This document shows, one piece after another, positions 16,626 to 26,091 of a DNA stretch of 64,000 nt; position 1 is the stretch's first letter, and each line of letters starts with the position of its first letter. The notes under the pieces were generated by a model that had not been told where the DNA came from, ran no database searches, and was given only the letters and a program-made list of their open reading frames with translations. A program made the translations under genes and the position numbers. Origin of the DNA: Enterobacter sp. (GTDB taxonomy: Bacteria; Pseudomonadota; Gammaproteobacteria; Enterobacterales; Enterobacteriaceae); assembly GCA_022649305.1 (NCBI GenBank), contig JALCNW010000011.1, forward strand, positions 1 to 64,000. Direction: 5' to 3'.

Positions 16626-17666
16626 TTACGGTGCCGGATAGGTATAAACCTGATGCACCGCTTCAATCTCCGCTAACACCTCTTCGCTCAATTCAAGATG
16701 GAAGCTCTCAACGTTGGTTTTCAACTGTTCCATGGTTGTTGCACCCAGCAGAGTACTGGCCACGAAAGGCTGACGGCGCACAAAAGCTAACGCCATTTGC
16801 GCTGGATCCAGGCCGTGTCGTTTCGCGATATCGACATAGGCCGCAACCGCTTTCTGGGTTTGTTCACCGCTATAGCGAGTAAAACGGCTAAACAAGGTAT
16901 TACGTGCGCCCGCAGGCTTCGCACCGTTCAGGTATTTACCCGTCAACGTACCAAAGCCCAGGCAGGAATAGGCCAGCAGCTCGACACCTTCATACTGGGT
17001 CACTTCAGCCAGACCGACTTCGTAGCTACGGTTAACCAGGCTATAGGGGTTCTGAATGGTCACAATACGTGGCAAATCGTGTTTATCCGCCAGATGCAGG
17101 TAACGCATCACACCAAACGCTGTCTCGTTAGACACGCCGATATAGCGAATCTTCCCCGCGCGCTGACACTCGGTCAGGGCTTCCAGTGTCTCAAGCAACG
17201 TGACAACCGGTGCGCTATCGCTCCAGCTATAGCCTAGTTTGCCAAAGCAGTTGGTCGGACGTTGCGGCCAGTGAACCTGATATAAATCGAGATAGTCGGT
17301 CTGCAAGCGTTTAAGGCTGGCATCCAGGGCTTCACGGATATTCTTGCGATCCAGGATCTGATTAGGACGAATGCCGCTATCGTTGTTGCGGGAAGGGCCG
17401 CTGACTTTTGAGGCCACAACCAACTTTTCTCGTTGACCGCTTTTTGCCAACCAGTTACCGACGTAGGTTTCGGTTAATCCTTGAGTTTCTGGGCGTGGAG
17501 GTACTGGATACATTTCAGCGACATCAATCAGGTTTATCCCCTGGCTGACGGCGTAATCAAGTTGCGCATGGGCATCGGCTTCGCTGTTTTGTTCACCGAA
17601 TGTCATCGTGCCCAACCCCAGTTGGCTTATCTCCAGAGTGCTGTGGGGGATACGGTGATAATGCAT
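16626..17666 (-). CDS. tas: Aldo/keto reductase Tas
   Basis: A 346-residue NADP(H)-dependent aldo/keto reductase, the same length as E. coli Tas. The catalytic tetrad is visible as Asp48, Tyr53, Lys87 and His132 on a TIM-barrel fold. E. coli Tas was named for suppressing a tyrosine requirement under starvation; the natural substrate is uncertain. It is convergent with lplT and is separated by about 130 bases from ygdR, read in the same direction. Confidence 0.96.
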   Translation of the reverse strand: MHYHRIPHSTLEISQLGLGTMTFGEQNSEADAHAQLDYAVSQGINLIDVAEMYPVPPRPETQGLTETYVGNWLAKSGQREKLVVASKVSGPSRNNDSGIRPNQILDRKNIREALDASLKRLQTDYLDLYQVHWPQRPTNCFGKLGYSWSDSAPVVTLLETLEALTECQRAGKIRYIGVSNETAFGVMRYLHLADKHDLPRIVTIQNPYSLVNRSYEVGLAEVTQYEGVELLAYSCLGFGTLTGKYLNGAKPAGARNTLFSRFTRYSGEQTQKAVAAYVDIAKRHGLDPAQMALAFVRRQPFVASTLLGATTMEQLKTNVESFHLELSEEVLAEIEAVHQVYTYPAP

Positions 17667-17754
17667 AGCCGGCTTCCTTTAGTATGACATGTAAAGCGTC
17701 AGGAACTCCCCGACGAAGGAATATAAACATGGCAGAGGGGAAGCAAAAGGGGAA

Positions 17755-17791
17755 GGAAAAAATCAAAAAGGCCAGCAAGCGACTGACCTTT
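17755..17791 (-). terminator. Terminator of ygdR
   Basis: On the minus strand AAAGGTCAG and CTGGCCTTT pair with one mismatch around a seven-base loop and are followed by TTGATTTTTT. This ends the ygdR transcript 7 bases after its stop. Confidence 0.8.
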
Positions 17792-17797
17792 ATCTGT

Positions 17798-18016
17798 TTA
17801 TCGTTCGATAATTTGCGAAACTTCGTCGCGATTAATCTGCATCTTATTACCCTGCTGATCGCTGTAGCTCACAAGCCCAGTATCATCGTCAACTTCGGGT
17901 TTGCCGTCTGTCAGGATCATTCGGCCATCTTTTGTCGCCATGACGTAATCACTACTGCATCCTGAAACCGCAAACGCTAAACCGACCGCTGAGATTATCA
18001 CTGCCCATTTTTTCAT
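17798..18016 (-). CDS. ygdR: DUF903 lipoprotein YgdR
   Basis: A 72-residue lipoprotein with a short signal peptide and lipobox ending at Cys20 (VSGC). The mature part is the small SH3-like DUF903/LysM-like domain with the pattern [17 protein letters not shown] and [10 protein letters not shown]. The ATG used matches the E. coli 72-residue protein; five codons upstream are also open. Function is unknown. A paralogue, YgdI, is encoded at 45153-45380 in this same window. Confidence 0.96.
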   Translation of the reverse strand: MKKWAVIISAVGLAFAVSGCSSDYVMATKDGRMILTDGKPEVDDDTGLVSYSDQQGNKMQINRDEVSQIIER

Positions 18017-18153
18017 CGTTATCTTCCTCATCTGGCTCGTATCAAATCATAGTCTAGTAATAACCCGATAATGCGTTTCAGAAAAGCGGGGAAATCTTAA
18101 AAACTAAGCGTTTTTGTTTGATTCGTCGCAAAGTTTGCATAAAAACGTCATTT

Positions 18154-18837
18154 TTAGAAAAAATGGCGTGCCAGCAGGGCACCGGTGAAGTTCTTTTTCA
18201 AATAGAAGCCGCGCGGAAGCGTCAGGATAGGTTCGCCCTGAGCGCCAATGGCTTCGGTGAGTGCTTTACTATTGGCGGCTTTAGGACGTAGCTGCATCAC
18301 TTCGCCATGGCGCGCCGTAATACGCTCAACCTGGCCAAGTACAATCATATCCATCAACTCTTCCCAGTCCTGACTAAGTTGTCGGTCTTCTTCTTCATTG
18401 GGACTCCACAAAAGCGGCGCACCAACGCGACGCTGCGCAAGCGGGATGACTCGCTCGCCCTCGATAGGCATCCACAGCACTCGCTTCAGTTTGTGACGTA
18501 CATGACTCGTTTCCCAGGTGACGCCCGTATTGCCCGTTAAAGGGGCGACGCAGACAAACGTGGTTTCGAGCGGCTTGCCCTGGCGATCGATAGGGATCGT
18601 TTTTAACTCAACGCCGAGCGCGGCAAAATCCTGTTCTGGTTTGCTACCGGCATTCGCGCCTAGCCACATCTCCAGCAGTACGCCAATCCAGCCTTTATCC
18701 CGCTTCAGATCGTTGGGCACCGGCAAACCTGCCATGGTGGCCAGATCGCCGAGCGTATAACCCGCGACGCGTTGTGCCTGTATCAGTAACTGCTCTTCGG
18801 TTGCAGGGGGAGAGGTCAATGGAACGAGCGGAAGCAT
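18154..18837 (-). CDS. mutH: DNA mismatch repair endonuclease MutH
   Basis: A 227-residue endonuclease that nicks the unmethylated strand at hemimethylated GATC when MutS and MutL signal a mismatch. The catalytic residues Asp70, Glu77 and Lys79 (in [12 protein letters not shown]) fall at the same numbers as in E. coli. The C-terminus ends at LLARHFF, two residues shorter than E. coli. The start was set at MLPLVPL; 14 more codons upstream are open but match nothing. The promoter lies at the edge of DARS2. Confidence 0.97.
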   Translation of the reverse strand: MLPLVPLTSPPATEEQLLIQAQRVAGYTLGDLATMAGLPVPNDLKRDKGWIGVLLEMWLGANAGSKPEQDFAALGVELKTIPIDRQGKPLETTFVCVAPLTGNTGVTWETSHVRHKLKRVLWMPIEGERVIPLAQRRVGAPLLWSPNEEEDRQLSQDWEELMDMIVLGQVERITARHGEVMQLRPKAANSKALTEAIGAQGEPILTLPRGFYLKKNFTGALLARHFF

Positions 18838-19520
18838 CACTTTCAGCCTTTGGTTAAAAAATGAACCAGGAATGTACACCTTGTGGATAGAGTTTAACTA
18901 TTTCTGAACTCATATGACAGGCACATGATTTTTATAATCTTTTATCGGCGATTTTCGATTTTAACTCGCATGGAAAAACAGTTGTTCAAAACTGGTCACT
19001 GACAATGAACAGGATCTTACACCCTGTTATCCACAGAAAAGTGGGATAACTGGGCATAACCCCGACTACTGTTTCGATTTACAGCCTTGACGTGCGACGA
19101 AAATCGAATTTTCACACAAATTGTGACTAACTTATTGGCACAATCTGTGGATAAAACCGACGCTGTTCGATCTTTCATCAGCTCGAAGATCTACAGTGTG
19201 ATGATCATCACGTTATGGCTTGTCTCTTGGTGAGATTTCAATGTAACATTATGAAAAATAGAATATTATTTTTGCTCGCTGTCACTCGGATAATTCTGGT
19301 GCAAAATGTTGTCCATCGGTAATTCCATACTTCTTCACAACTATATCCACAGAAAAAGTGAATAAAATTCCCCTCTGTGCTGCTCATCTGTTTATAACTT
19401 GAGTAAAAATTGTGAGTTATTCAAATGTTATTCGACCACAGCCCTGTAAGAGAGTGGTTTACCGCCTCACAGGAGTGTGAAACAATCATTTATATATAAG
19501 GTTTAGTTTGAGGTAGTCCG
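18838..19520. other. DARS2, DnaA-reactivating sequence
   Basis: The 683-base gap between mutH and rppH is where E. coli carries DARS2, a non-coding site that recharges DnaA with ATP and sets initiation timing. Two perfect DnaA boxes are present, TTATCCACA at 19027-19035 (plus) and its complement at 19146-19154 (minus). Two boxes with one mismatch lie at 18882-18890 (minus) and 19343-19351 (plus). The sequence is A+T-rich, as expected for the IHF and Fis sites of DARS2, which I cannot place exactly. No open frame of note occurs. Position and box content together make the assignment firm. The rppH promoter must also lie at its right end. Confidence 0.88.
19197..19212. promoter_or_regulatory. 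CRP-like palindrome inside DARS2
   Basis: TGTGATGATCATCACG contains a perfect 14-base palindrome (19198-19211) and matches TGTGA-N6-TCACA at nine of ten bases. It lies 43 bases after the inner DnaA box and about 310 bases before rppH, so it could act on the locus itself rather than on a nearby promoter. Confidence 0.5.
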
Positions 19521-20051
19521 GTGATTGATGACGATGGCTACCGCCCGAACGTAGGTATCGTAATTTGTAATCGTCAGGGCCAGGTTATGTGGGCAAGGCG
19601 ATATGGTCAGCACTCGTGGCAGTTCCCGCAGGGCGGGATCAACCCAGGAGAGTCCCCAGAACAAGCGATGTATCGGGAGCTGTTCGAAGAAGTCGGCTTA
19701 AGCCGAAAAGATGTTCGCATCCTGGCTTCGACCCGCAACTGGTTGCGTTACAAGTTACCGAAACGTTTGGTGCGTTGGGACACAAAGCCGGTTTGTATCG
19801 GCCAGAAACAGAAGTGGTTTCTTCTGCAATTGGTAAGCAACGACTCGGAAATCAATATGGAAACCAGCAGTACGCCAGAATTTGATGGCTGGCGCTGGGT
19901 GAGCTACTGGTATCCCGTTCGTCAGGTCGTGTCATTTAAGCGCGACGTTTACCGTAGGGTGATGAAAGAGTTTGCAAGTGTTGTGATAGCGCTTCAGGAG
20001 GCTCCTCCTAAGCCGCAGAGCACACCTGCCTGGCGACGTAAAAGAGGTTAA
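19521..20051 (+). CDS. rppH: RNA pyrophosphohydrolase RppH
   Basis: A 176-residue Nudix hydrolase, the same length as E. coli RppH (NudH). The full Nudix box spans Gly38 to Leu60 with Glu44, Arg52-Glu53 and Glu56-Glu57. It removes pyrophosphate from the 5' end of mRNAs and sRNAs, opening them to RNase E decay. The start is GTG. It lies 12 bases before ptsP in one operon. The C-terminal tail ([15 protein letters not shown]) is basic and variable, as in other RppH proteins. Confidence 0.98.
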   Translation: MIDDDGYRPNVGIVICNRQGQVMWARRYGQHSWQFPQGGINPGESPEQAMYRELFEEVGLSRKDVRILASTRNWLRYKLPKRLVRWDTKPVCIGQKQKWFLLQLVSNDSEINMETSSTPEFDGWRWVSYWYPVRQVVSFKRDVYRRVMKEFASVVIALQEAPPKPQSTPAWRRKRG

Positions 20052-20063
20052 GCTACGCAAATC

Positions 20064-22310
20064 ATGCTCACCCGCCTGCGAGAAATAGTCGAGAAGGTGG
20101 CCAGTGCTCCGCGTCTGAATGAGGCGCTGAATATTCTGGTCACTGACATCTGTCTTGCGATGGAAACCGAAGTTTGTTCGGTGTATCTGGCCGACCATGA
20201 CCGGCGTTGTTATTATCTGATGGCGACCCGCGGGTTGAAAAAACCGCGCGGCCGTACCGTCACGCTTGCGTTTGATGAAGGTATCGTTGGCCTGGTAGGG
20301 CGTCTGGCGGAGCCTATCAACCTTGCCGATGCGCAAAAACACCCCAGCTTTAAATACATCCCATCCGTTAAGGAAGAGCGTTTTCGCGCTTTTCTCGGTG
20401 TGCCGATCATCCAGCGTCGTCAGTTGCTGGGCGTGCTGGTGGTACAGCAGCGTGAGCTGCGTCAGTTTGATGAAAGCGAAGAATCTTTTCTTGTTACGCT
20501 GGCCACCCAAATGGCCGCCATTCTTTCGCAGTCTCAATTAGCCGCGCTGTTCGGACAGTACCGACACACGCGTATTCGTGCGCTACCCGCGTCGCCGGGC
20601 GTTGCCATTGCCGAAGGGTGGATGGACGCCACGCTGCCGCTGATGGAGCAAGTATACGAAGCGTCAACCTTAGATGCCGTCCTTGAGCGCGAGCGCCTGA
20701 CCAGTGCTCTGGAAGAGGCGGCGAATGAATTTCGTCGTTACAGCAAGCGTTTTTCTGCAGGCGCACAAAAAGAAACTGCCGCGATTTTCGACCTCTATTC
20801 GCATCTGCTTTCCGATGCGCGCCTGCGCAGGGAGCTTTTTGCGGAGGTGGACAAAGGTTCGGTAGCCGAGTGGGCGGTAAAAAAAGTTATCGAGAAGTTT
20901 GCCGAGCAGTTTGCGGCCTTGACCGATGGCTATCTGAAAGAGCGCGCGGGAGACTTGCGAAGCCTTGGCCAGCGCCTGCTTTTCCACCTTGACGATACCA
21001 ATCAGGGTGAAAACGCGTGGCCGAAGCGATTTGTGCTGGTGGCTGATGAGCTCTCTGCCACAACACTTGCCGAATTGCCGCAGGACAGGCTCGCAGGTGT
21101 TGTGGTGCGTGATGGGGCAGCCAACTCCCATGCGGCTATTATGGTGCGTGCGCTGGGTATTCCCACCGTAATGGGGGCAGATATTCAGCCGTCGGTACTG
21201 CAACGACGTACGCTAGTCGTGGACGGTTATCGCGGTGAGTTATTGGTCGATCCTGAGCCCGTGCTATTGCAGGAATACCAGCGTCTCGTCAGCGAAGAAA
21301 ACGAATTAAGTAAACTGGCGGAAGACGACGTCAATCTGCCTGCGCAGTTGAAAAGCGGCGAGCGAATCAAAGTGATGCTCAATGCTGGCTTAAGTCCGGC
21401 GCACGAAGAAAAGCTCGGTAGCCGGATAGACGGTATTGGCCTGTACCGTACCGAAATCCCGTTTATGCTACAAAGTGGCTTCCCTTCAGAAGAAGAGCAG
21501 GTCTCGCAGTATCAGGGCATGTTACAGATGTTTAACGATAAACCTGTGACGCTGCGAACGCTCGACGTGGGGGCAGATAAACAACTGCCGTACATGCCAA
21601 TCAGTGAAGAAAATCCCTGCCTGGGCTGGCGCGGGATCCGTATTACGCTCGATCAGCCTGAGATCTTTTTGATCCAGGTGCGAGCCATGCTGCGTGCAAA
21701 TGCGGCGACCGGCAACCTCAGTATTTTACTGCCGATGATCACAAGCCTCGATGAGATCGACGAAGCGCGCCGTCTTATCGAACGTGCAGGGCGTGAAGTT
21801 GAAGAGATGATCGGCTATGCCATCCCTAAACCGCGTTTGGGCGTGATGCTTGAAGTGCCTTCGATGCTCTTTATGTTGCAACAGTTGGCAAATCGCGTCG
21901 ATTTTATCTCTGTCGGGACTAACGATTTAACCCAATACATTTTGGCGGTTGATCGTAACAATACGCGCGTCGCTAGCATTTACGACAGCCTGCATCCTGC
22001 GATGTTAAGAGCACTGGCGATGATTGCCCATGAAGCAGAGCAGTACGGCATCGACCTGCGCTTATGTGGCGAAATGGCCGGAGATTCGATGTGTGTCGCC
22101 ATTCTGATTGGTCTGGGATTCCGCCACTTATCCATGAACGGACGCTCGGTAGCGCGCGTCAAATACCTGTTACGCCATATCGAAATTGAAGAGGCCCAGG
22201 ATTTGGCAAAACGCAGTCTCGAAGCGCAGTTGGCGACGGAAGTTCGCCATCAGGTGGCTGCCTTTATGGAACGCCGTGGTATGGGCGGCTTAATTCGCGG
22301 TGGGCGTTAA
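20064..22310 (+). CDS. ptsP: Phosphoenolpyruvate phosphotransferase EI-Ntr
   Basis: A 748-residue enzyme I of the nitrogen PTS, identical in length to E. coli PtsP. An N-terminal GAF sensor domain (about 1-160) precedes the PEP-utilising core. The phosphorylated histidine is His356 in GAANSHAAIM, and the C-terminal PEP barrel carries the CGEMAGD motif. It passes phosphate to NPr (PtsO) and then EIIA-Ntr (PtsN), a regulatory chain that senses glutamine and alpha-ketoglutarate through the GAF domain. Co-transcription with rppH is indicated by the 12-base gap. Confidence 0.98.
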   Translation: MLTRLREIVEKVASAPRLNEALNILVTDICLAMETEVCSVYLADHDRRCYYLMATRGLKKPRGRTVTLAFDEGIVGLVGRLAEPINLADAQKHPSFKYIPSVKEERFRAFLGVPIIQRRQLLGVLVVQQRELRQFDESEESFLVTLATQMAAILSQSQLAALFGQYRHTRIRALPASPGVAIAEGWMDATLPLMEQVYEASTLDAVLERERLTSALEEAANEFRRYSKRFSAGAQKETAAIFDLYSHLLSDARLRRELFAEVDKGSVAEWAVKKVIEKFAEQFAALTDGYLKERAGDLRSLGQRLLFHLDDTNQGENAWPKRFVLVADELSATTLAELPQDRLAGVVVRDGAANSHAAIMVRALGIPTVMGADIQPSVLQRRTLVVDGYRGELLVDPEPVLLQEYQRLVSEENELSKLAEDDVNLPAQLKSGERIKVMLNAGLSPAHEEKLGSRIDGIGLYRTEIPFMLQSGFPSEEEQVSQYQGMLQMFNDKPVTLRTLDVGADKQLPYMPISEENPCLGWRGIRITLDQPEIFLIQVRAMLRANAATGNLSILLPMITSLDEIDEARRLIERAGREVEEMIGYAIPKPRLGVMLEVPSMLFMLQQLANRVDFISVGTNDLTQYILAVDRNNTRVASIYDSLHPAMLRALAMIAHEAEQYGIDLRLCGEMAGDSMCVAILIGLGFRHLSMNGRSVARVKYLLRHIEIEEAQDLAKRSLEAQLATEVRHQVAAFMERRGMGGLIRGGR

Positions 22311-22496
22311 CCTGTCCTCTTCATTGAAGAGGGCAACAGTCCACACGATAGCCCTATACACATCTTTTACATCTCAACCGCATCCTACCAGTCTCCCTTA
22401 TGCTATGATTCGCCACTTTGGCGCGTCGGTTAACGCCGCACGCAATTCTCTACCGCTGTCCACTTTCAGCGGAATAACAAGAACTTGTGGTGACAG

Positions 22497-23369
22497 ATGA
22501 ACAGTGGTTATCTGCATTTTCCGGAATTTGATCCGGTCATTTTCTCTATCGGACCCGTTGCGCTTCATTGGTACGGTCTGATGTATCTGGTAGGTTTCAT
22601 TTTTGCCATGTGGCTCGCTGGCCGTCGCGCCGGTCGTCCAGGCAGTGGATGGACCAAAAATGAAGTAGAAAATCTGCTTTACGCGGGCTTCCTCGGTGTA
22701 TTCCTGGGCGGGCGTATCGGCTATGTCCTGTTCTACAATTTCCCAACCTTTATCAGCGATCCGCTCTATCTTTTCCGCGTCTGGGACGGGGGTATGTCCT
22801 TCCATGGCGGTCTGATTGGCGTGATTTTGGTGATGGTGATTTTTGCCAAACGCACCAAGCGCAACTTCTTCCAGGTTGCTGATTTCATGGCTCCGTTGAT
22901 CCCGTTTGGTCTCGGTGCCGGCCGCCTTGGTAACTTTATCAATGGCGAGCTGTGGGGCCGTGTCGATCCGAGCGTGCCTTACACGATGCTCTTCCCGGCA
23001 TCTCGTGCTGAAGATATCGCACTGCTGCCATCGCATCCGGAATGGCAGTCTATTTTCGACACCTACGGCGTATTGCCGCGCCATATGTCTCAGCTCTATG
23101 AGCTGGCGCTGGAAGGTGTAGTGCTCTTTATCATTCTGAATATCTTTATCCGCAAACCGCGCCCAATGGGCTCCGTATCCGGACTGTTCCTGATTGGCTA
23201 TGGCGCATTCCGTATCATCGTTGAATTCTTCCGCCAGCCGGACGCACAGTTCACCGGCGAGTGGGTACAGTACATCAGCATGGGGCAGATTCTCTCCATC
23301 CCGATGATTGTCGCGGGTATCATCATGATGATTTGGGCGTATCGTCGTCCACAGCAACAGCTCTCCTGA
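22497..23369 (+). CDS. lgt: Prolipoprotein diacylglyceryl transferase
   Basis: A 290-residue inner membrane enzyme with about seven membrane segments. It moves diacylglycerol from phosphatidylglycerol onto the lipobox cysteine of prolipoproteins, the first step of lipoprotein maturation. The essential HGGL motif with His near residue 103 and the Lgt signature [16 protein letters not shown] are present. The substrates in this window include YgdR, YgdI and MltA. The 186-base gap after ptsP holds a CCTCTTC/GAAGAGG stem (22316-22332) and presumably the promoter. thyA follows after six bases. Confidence 0.98.
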   Translation: MNSGYLHFPEFDPVIFSIGPVALHWYGLMYLVGFIFAMWLAGRRAGRPGSGWTKNEVENLLYAGFLGVFLGGRIGYVLFYNFPTFISDPLYLFRVWDGGMSFHGGLIGVILVMVIFAKRTKRNFFQVADFMAPLIPFGLGAGRLGNFINGELWGRVDPSVPYTMLFPASRAEDIALLPSHPEWQSIFDTYGVLPRHMSQLYELALEGVVLFIILNIFIRKPRPMGSVSGLFLIGYGAFRIIVEFFRQPDAQFTGEWVQYISMGQILSIPMIVAGIIMMIWAYRRPQQQLS

Positions 23370-23375
23370 GGAACC

Positions 23376-24170
23376 ATGAAACAGTATCTTGAATTGATGA
23401 AAAAAGTGCTCGACGAGGGCACGCCGAAAAACGACCGTACCGGCACCGGCACGATCTCTATTTTTGGCCACCAGATGCGCTTCAATCTGCAAGAAGGCTT
23501 CCCACTGGTGACGACGAAGCGCTGCCATTTGCGCTCGATCATTCATGAACTGCTCTGGTTCCTGCAAGGCGATACAAACGTTGCTTATTTACGTGAAAAC
23601 AACGTGTCGATCTGGGATGAATGGGCGGACGAAAACGGTAATTTAGGGCCGGTGTATGGTAAGCAGTGGCGCGCATGGCCAACGCCAGATGGCCGCCATA
23701 TCGATCAGATCACCACCGTGTTGAACCAGTTGAAAAACGATCCGGATTCGCGCCGCATTATCGTCTCAGCCTGGAACGTTGGCGAACTGGATAAAATGGC
23801 GCTGGCCCCTTGCCACGCTTTCTTCCAGTTCTATGTTGCTGATGGCAAGCTCTCCTGTCAGCTTTACCAGCGTTCATGCGACGTGTTTCTCGGCCTGCCG
23901 TTTAACATCGCCAGCTATGCGCTGCTGGTACATATGATGGCCCAGCAGTGTAATCTTGAAGTGGGTGACTTTGTCTGGACGGGGGGTGATACCCATCTTT
24001 ACAGCAACCACATGGATCAGACGCATCTCCAGCTCTCTCGCGAGCCGCGCGCACTGCCAAAACTGGTCATTAAGCGTAAACCGGAATCTATCTTCGACTA
24101 TCGCTTCGATGATTTTGAGATTGAAGGCTACGACCCGCATCCGGGGATCAAAGCGCCTGTGGCTATCTAA
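23376..24170 (+). CDS. thyA: Thymidylate synthase
   Basis: A 264-residue enzyme converting dUMP to dTMP with methylenetetrahydrofolate. The nucleophile Cys146 is in [11 protein letters not shown], and the RTGTGT and [14 protein letters not shown] stretches are intact. The length equals that of E. coli. Its ribosome site overlaps the lgt stop codon (TGAGGA), so the two are coupled, as in E. coli. A strong terminator follows. Confidence 0.99.
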   Translation: MKQYLELMKKVLDEGTPKNDRTGTGTISIFGHQMRFNLQEGFPLVTTKRCHLRSIIHELLWFLQGDTNVAYLRENNVSIWDEWADENGNLGPVYGKQWRAWPTPDGRHIDQITTVLNQLKNDPDSRRIIVSAWNVGELDKMALAPCHAFFQFYVADGKLSCQLYQRSCDVFLGLPFNIASYALLVHMMAQQCNLEVGDFVWTGGDTHLYSNHMDQTHLQLSREPRALPKLVIKRKPESIFDYRFDDFEIEGYDPHPGIKAPVAI

Positions 24171-24188
24171 CAGCATTAATCCTCACAC

Positions 24189-24218
24189 AACCGGCGCTCC
24201 TCAGCGCCGGTTTTTTTT
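24189..24218 (+). terminator. thyA terminator
   Basis: AACCGGCGCT and AGCGCCGGTT form a ten-pair stem with a four-base loop, followed by eight T residues. It ends the lgt-thyA operon 18 bases after the stop. Confidence 0.95.
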
Positions 24219-24354
24219 ATCTTCATTTTACTTTTACGAGCCGCGTTCCCGTATTACTGCAACGCCCTGCAATGGATAACATTTACCGGATAACGCCTCG
24301 TAACCTTTTCATTACCCGTTAGTTATTTATCCTTTATCCCTTCACACTGCCGGC

Positions 24355-24816
24355 ATGAAAAATCAACGCGGCTTTACGCTTATTGAAACCATGGTTGCCC
24401 TCTCGCTCGTTGTCATTTTGAGCGCGACGGGGCTTTATGGCTGGCAAAACTGGCAGCAACAGCAACGGTTATGGCAAACCGCAAGCCAGGTTCGTGATTA
24501 TCTGGTGTGGCTAAGAAATGACGCGAACGGGCATAACCGGGACCATGTCATCACGTTCAAACAGGAGGGTGAAAGCGGATGTCTACTGACTGCTGAAGTG
24601 CCTGATTGCCAAACTAACAGTCTCTTTGTCCTTAAACCCAGGTGGCCAGGGATAGCGATTACAGAAGTGACTCCTTCACTGGCGTTTTATGGATTAAGAG
24701 ACACAGCCTGGGCTGGGCGTATCCGTATTCACAGCAGCGCAGGCGAGTGGTTGGTCATTGTTTCGAACGGTGCGCGTATCAGAATGTGTAACAGCACTGC
24801 AGGTGGGGTTTGTTGA
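24355..24816 (+). CDS. ppdA: Minor pseudopilin PpdA
   Basis: A 153-residue type IV pilin-like protein. The prepilin leader MKNQRG is followed by the processing site before Phe7 and the conserved Glu five residues on (FTLIE), then a hydrophobic helix (about 7-30). The C-terminal domain has paired cysteines, including the last residue. It is the first gene of the ppdA-ppdB-ygdB-ppdC cluster, equivalent to the minor pseudopilins that prime a type IV pilus or pseudopilus. Stop and start of the next gene overlap as TGATG. E. coli PpdA is 156 residues. Confidence 0.92.
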   Translation: MKNQRGFTLIETMVALSLVVILSATGLYGWQNWQQQQRLWQTASQVRDYLVWLRNDANGHNRDHVITFKQEGESGCLLTAEVPDCQTNSLFVLKPRWPGIAITEVTPSLAFYGLRDTAWAGRIRIHSSAGEWLVIVSNGARIRMCNSTAGGVC

Positions 24817-25373
24817 TGAATCAACGTGGTTTTTCGCTGACTGAAGTGCTCATTGCTATAGCCATAAGCAGCATTTTACTGCTCAGCACCGCGCGTTTTC
24901 TGCCAGGACTCCAGCGAGCCATCTTAATGCAGGAAGGGCAACAAGAGTTGCAGGATGAAGTCTGGTTACGGCTTGATGCAATAGGCAAACAGCTCCAGCG
25001 AGCGGGGTATTGTGCTGGAACCTGCGAAGGGCAGGCGCTGATGATAGGTAAGGGGGGAAGCTGTGTGATCGTGCAGTGGGATGCAAACAGTAACGGTCGA
25101 TGGGAAACCTCACCTCAATCGGTGGCCGAACAAACTGGATTTCGTCTGGAGGCGGGAGTGCTTGAAACCCAGCGTGGTGCTACCGGTTGCGAGGGAAAAG
25201 GCTGGGAAAAGTTAACCGACCCGGAAAATATGACAATAAAGCAGTTTACCGTGACGAAAACGCCTCGCACTGGATTTGCGCCCGACCTTAGCATCGAGAT
25301 TGTCGCTTCGCGGACCGGGCTGCATTCAGGTTCATTTCGGGCGACTCATCAAACGTTGGGCTTTAACCTGTGA
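24816..25373 (+). CDS. ppdB: Minor pseudopilin PpdB
   Basis: A 185-residue type IV pilin-like protein with leader MNQRG, cleavage before FSLTE, and a hydrophobic helix (about 6-30). The IVQWDANSNGRWE and LRGATGCEGKGW-like stretches match PpdB of E. coli. An ATG inside TGATG was chosen over two TTG codons just upstream, because it gives the conserved short leader and reinitiation with ppdA. It resembles GspJ/PilW-type minor pseudopilins in size. Confidence 0.92.
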   Translation: MNQRGFSLTEVLIAIAISSILLLSTARFLPGLQRAILMQEGQQELQDEVWLRLDAIGKQLQRAGYCAGTCEGQALMIGKGGSCVIVQWDANSNGRWETSPQSVAEQTGFRLEAGVLETQRGATGCEGKGWEKLTDPENMTIKQFTVTKTPRTGFAPDLSIEIVASRTGLHSGSFRATHQTLGFNL

Positions 25374-25771
25374 TGCGCCAGCGAGGAATGTCTTCGCTTG
25401 CCCTCGTCCTGCTGATACTTATTTTGGGTAGCCTGATGCTGACGGGACTGAATCAGCAGCTCGATGCCTTTACGGCCATTGTTGGCAGTGAAAGCCAGCA
25501 GATAAGACGGCAAGCCATCGTTCAATCAGCGTTAGAGTGGGGACGAGTTCAATCCTGGCAGATCCAGCCTGACGTCCAGTGTAAACAGGATAAACAGTGG
25601 AAGGTTTGTCTGCGCTTATTTGATGTAGGCCGCGCGTTGTTAGTTGCAGGCAGTGGTGACCTGTTATTGTGGCGGGGAGGAGTAGTTCAGGATGGAAAGG
25701 TTCTGTTTTCACCGCATGGCTGGAGCGATTTCTGTCCTGTTAAGGAGGGGCGACTGTGTCAGCTACCCTAG
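25373..25771 (+). CDS. ygdB: DUF2509 pseudopilin-associated protein YgdB
   Basis: A 132-residue protein with an N-terminus like a prepilin (MRQRGMSSLALVLLILILG) but without the usual Glu at position 5 after the cleavage site. This is typical of GspK/PilX-type tip subunits. The C-terminus ends SDFCPVKEGRLCQLP, matching E. coli YgdB, with paired cysteines. The start overlaps the ppdB stop as TGATG; a GTG one codon earlier is possible. It overlaps ppdC by 16 bases. Confidence 0.9.
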   Translation: MRQRGMSSLALVLLILILGSLMLTGLNQQLDAFTAIVGSESQQIRRQAIVQSALEWGRVQSWQIQPDVQCKQDKQWKVCLRLFDVGRALLVAGSGDLLLWRGGVVQDGKVLFSPHGWSDFCPVKEGRLCQLP

Positions 25772-26079
25772 CCCGGCAAAGAGGATTTAGCATGGTGGAG
25801 GTTATGCTGGCGATGGTGCTGCTGGTCATGATTGTGACTGCGCTATCTGGATACCATCGGGCTTTAGCAAACCGCTTTGCACTTTTCAATCAGTATCGCC
25901 AGGTGTGGCACTATGCCTGGAACCAGGCGCAATTATCAACATTGAGTTTGCCTGACGGATGGCGGGTAAACCGAATGCAGACAACACAGGCCGGATGTGT
26001 CAGCATCACGGTCACTATTATTTCCCCTCTGGGTCGGCAGGGTCAGATGACACGCCTGCATTGCCCGGTCAGCCAGTAG
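25756..26079 (+). CDS. ppdC: Minor pseudopilin PpdC
   Basis: A 107-residue pilin-like protein, the same length as E. coli PpdC. The leader MSATLARQRG precedes the processing site FSMVE and a hydrophobic helix to about residue 30. It resembles GspI/PilV-type minor pseudopilins. It starts with GTG after a strong AAGGAGGGG site inside the end of ygdB. recC follows after 12 bases, so the four-gene cluster may share transcripts with recC. No assembly ATPase or secretin is in this window. Confidence 0.92.
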   Translation: MSATLARQRGFSMVEVMLAMVLLVMIVTALSGYHRALANRFALFNQYRQVWHYAWNQAQLSTLSLPDGWRVNRMQTTQAGCVSITVTIISPLGRQGQMTRLHCPVSQ

Positions 26080-26091
26080 TCGGGAGCGTTT

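Noticed and set aside
22398-23567. 389-codon open frame on the minus strand across lgt and the start of thyA
   Set aside because: It is antisense to two essential conserved genes, rich in His, Arg and Gln as expected of a shadow frame, with no domain visible.
24810-24815. TTG codons as the start of ppdB
   Set aside because: The ATG at 24816 gives the short conserved prepilin leader and a TGATG overlap with ppdA.
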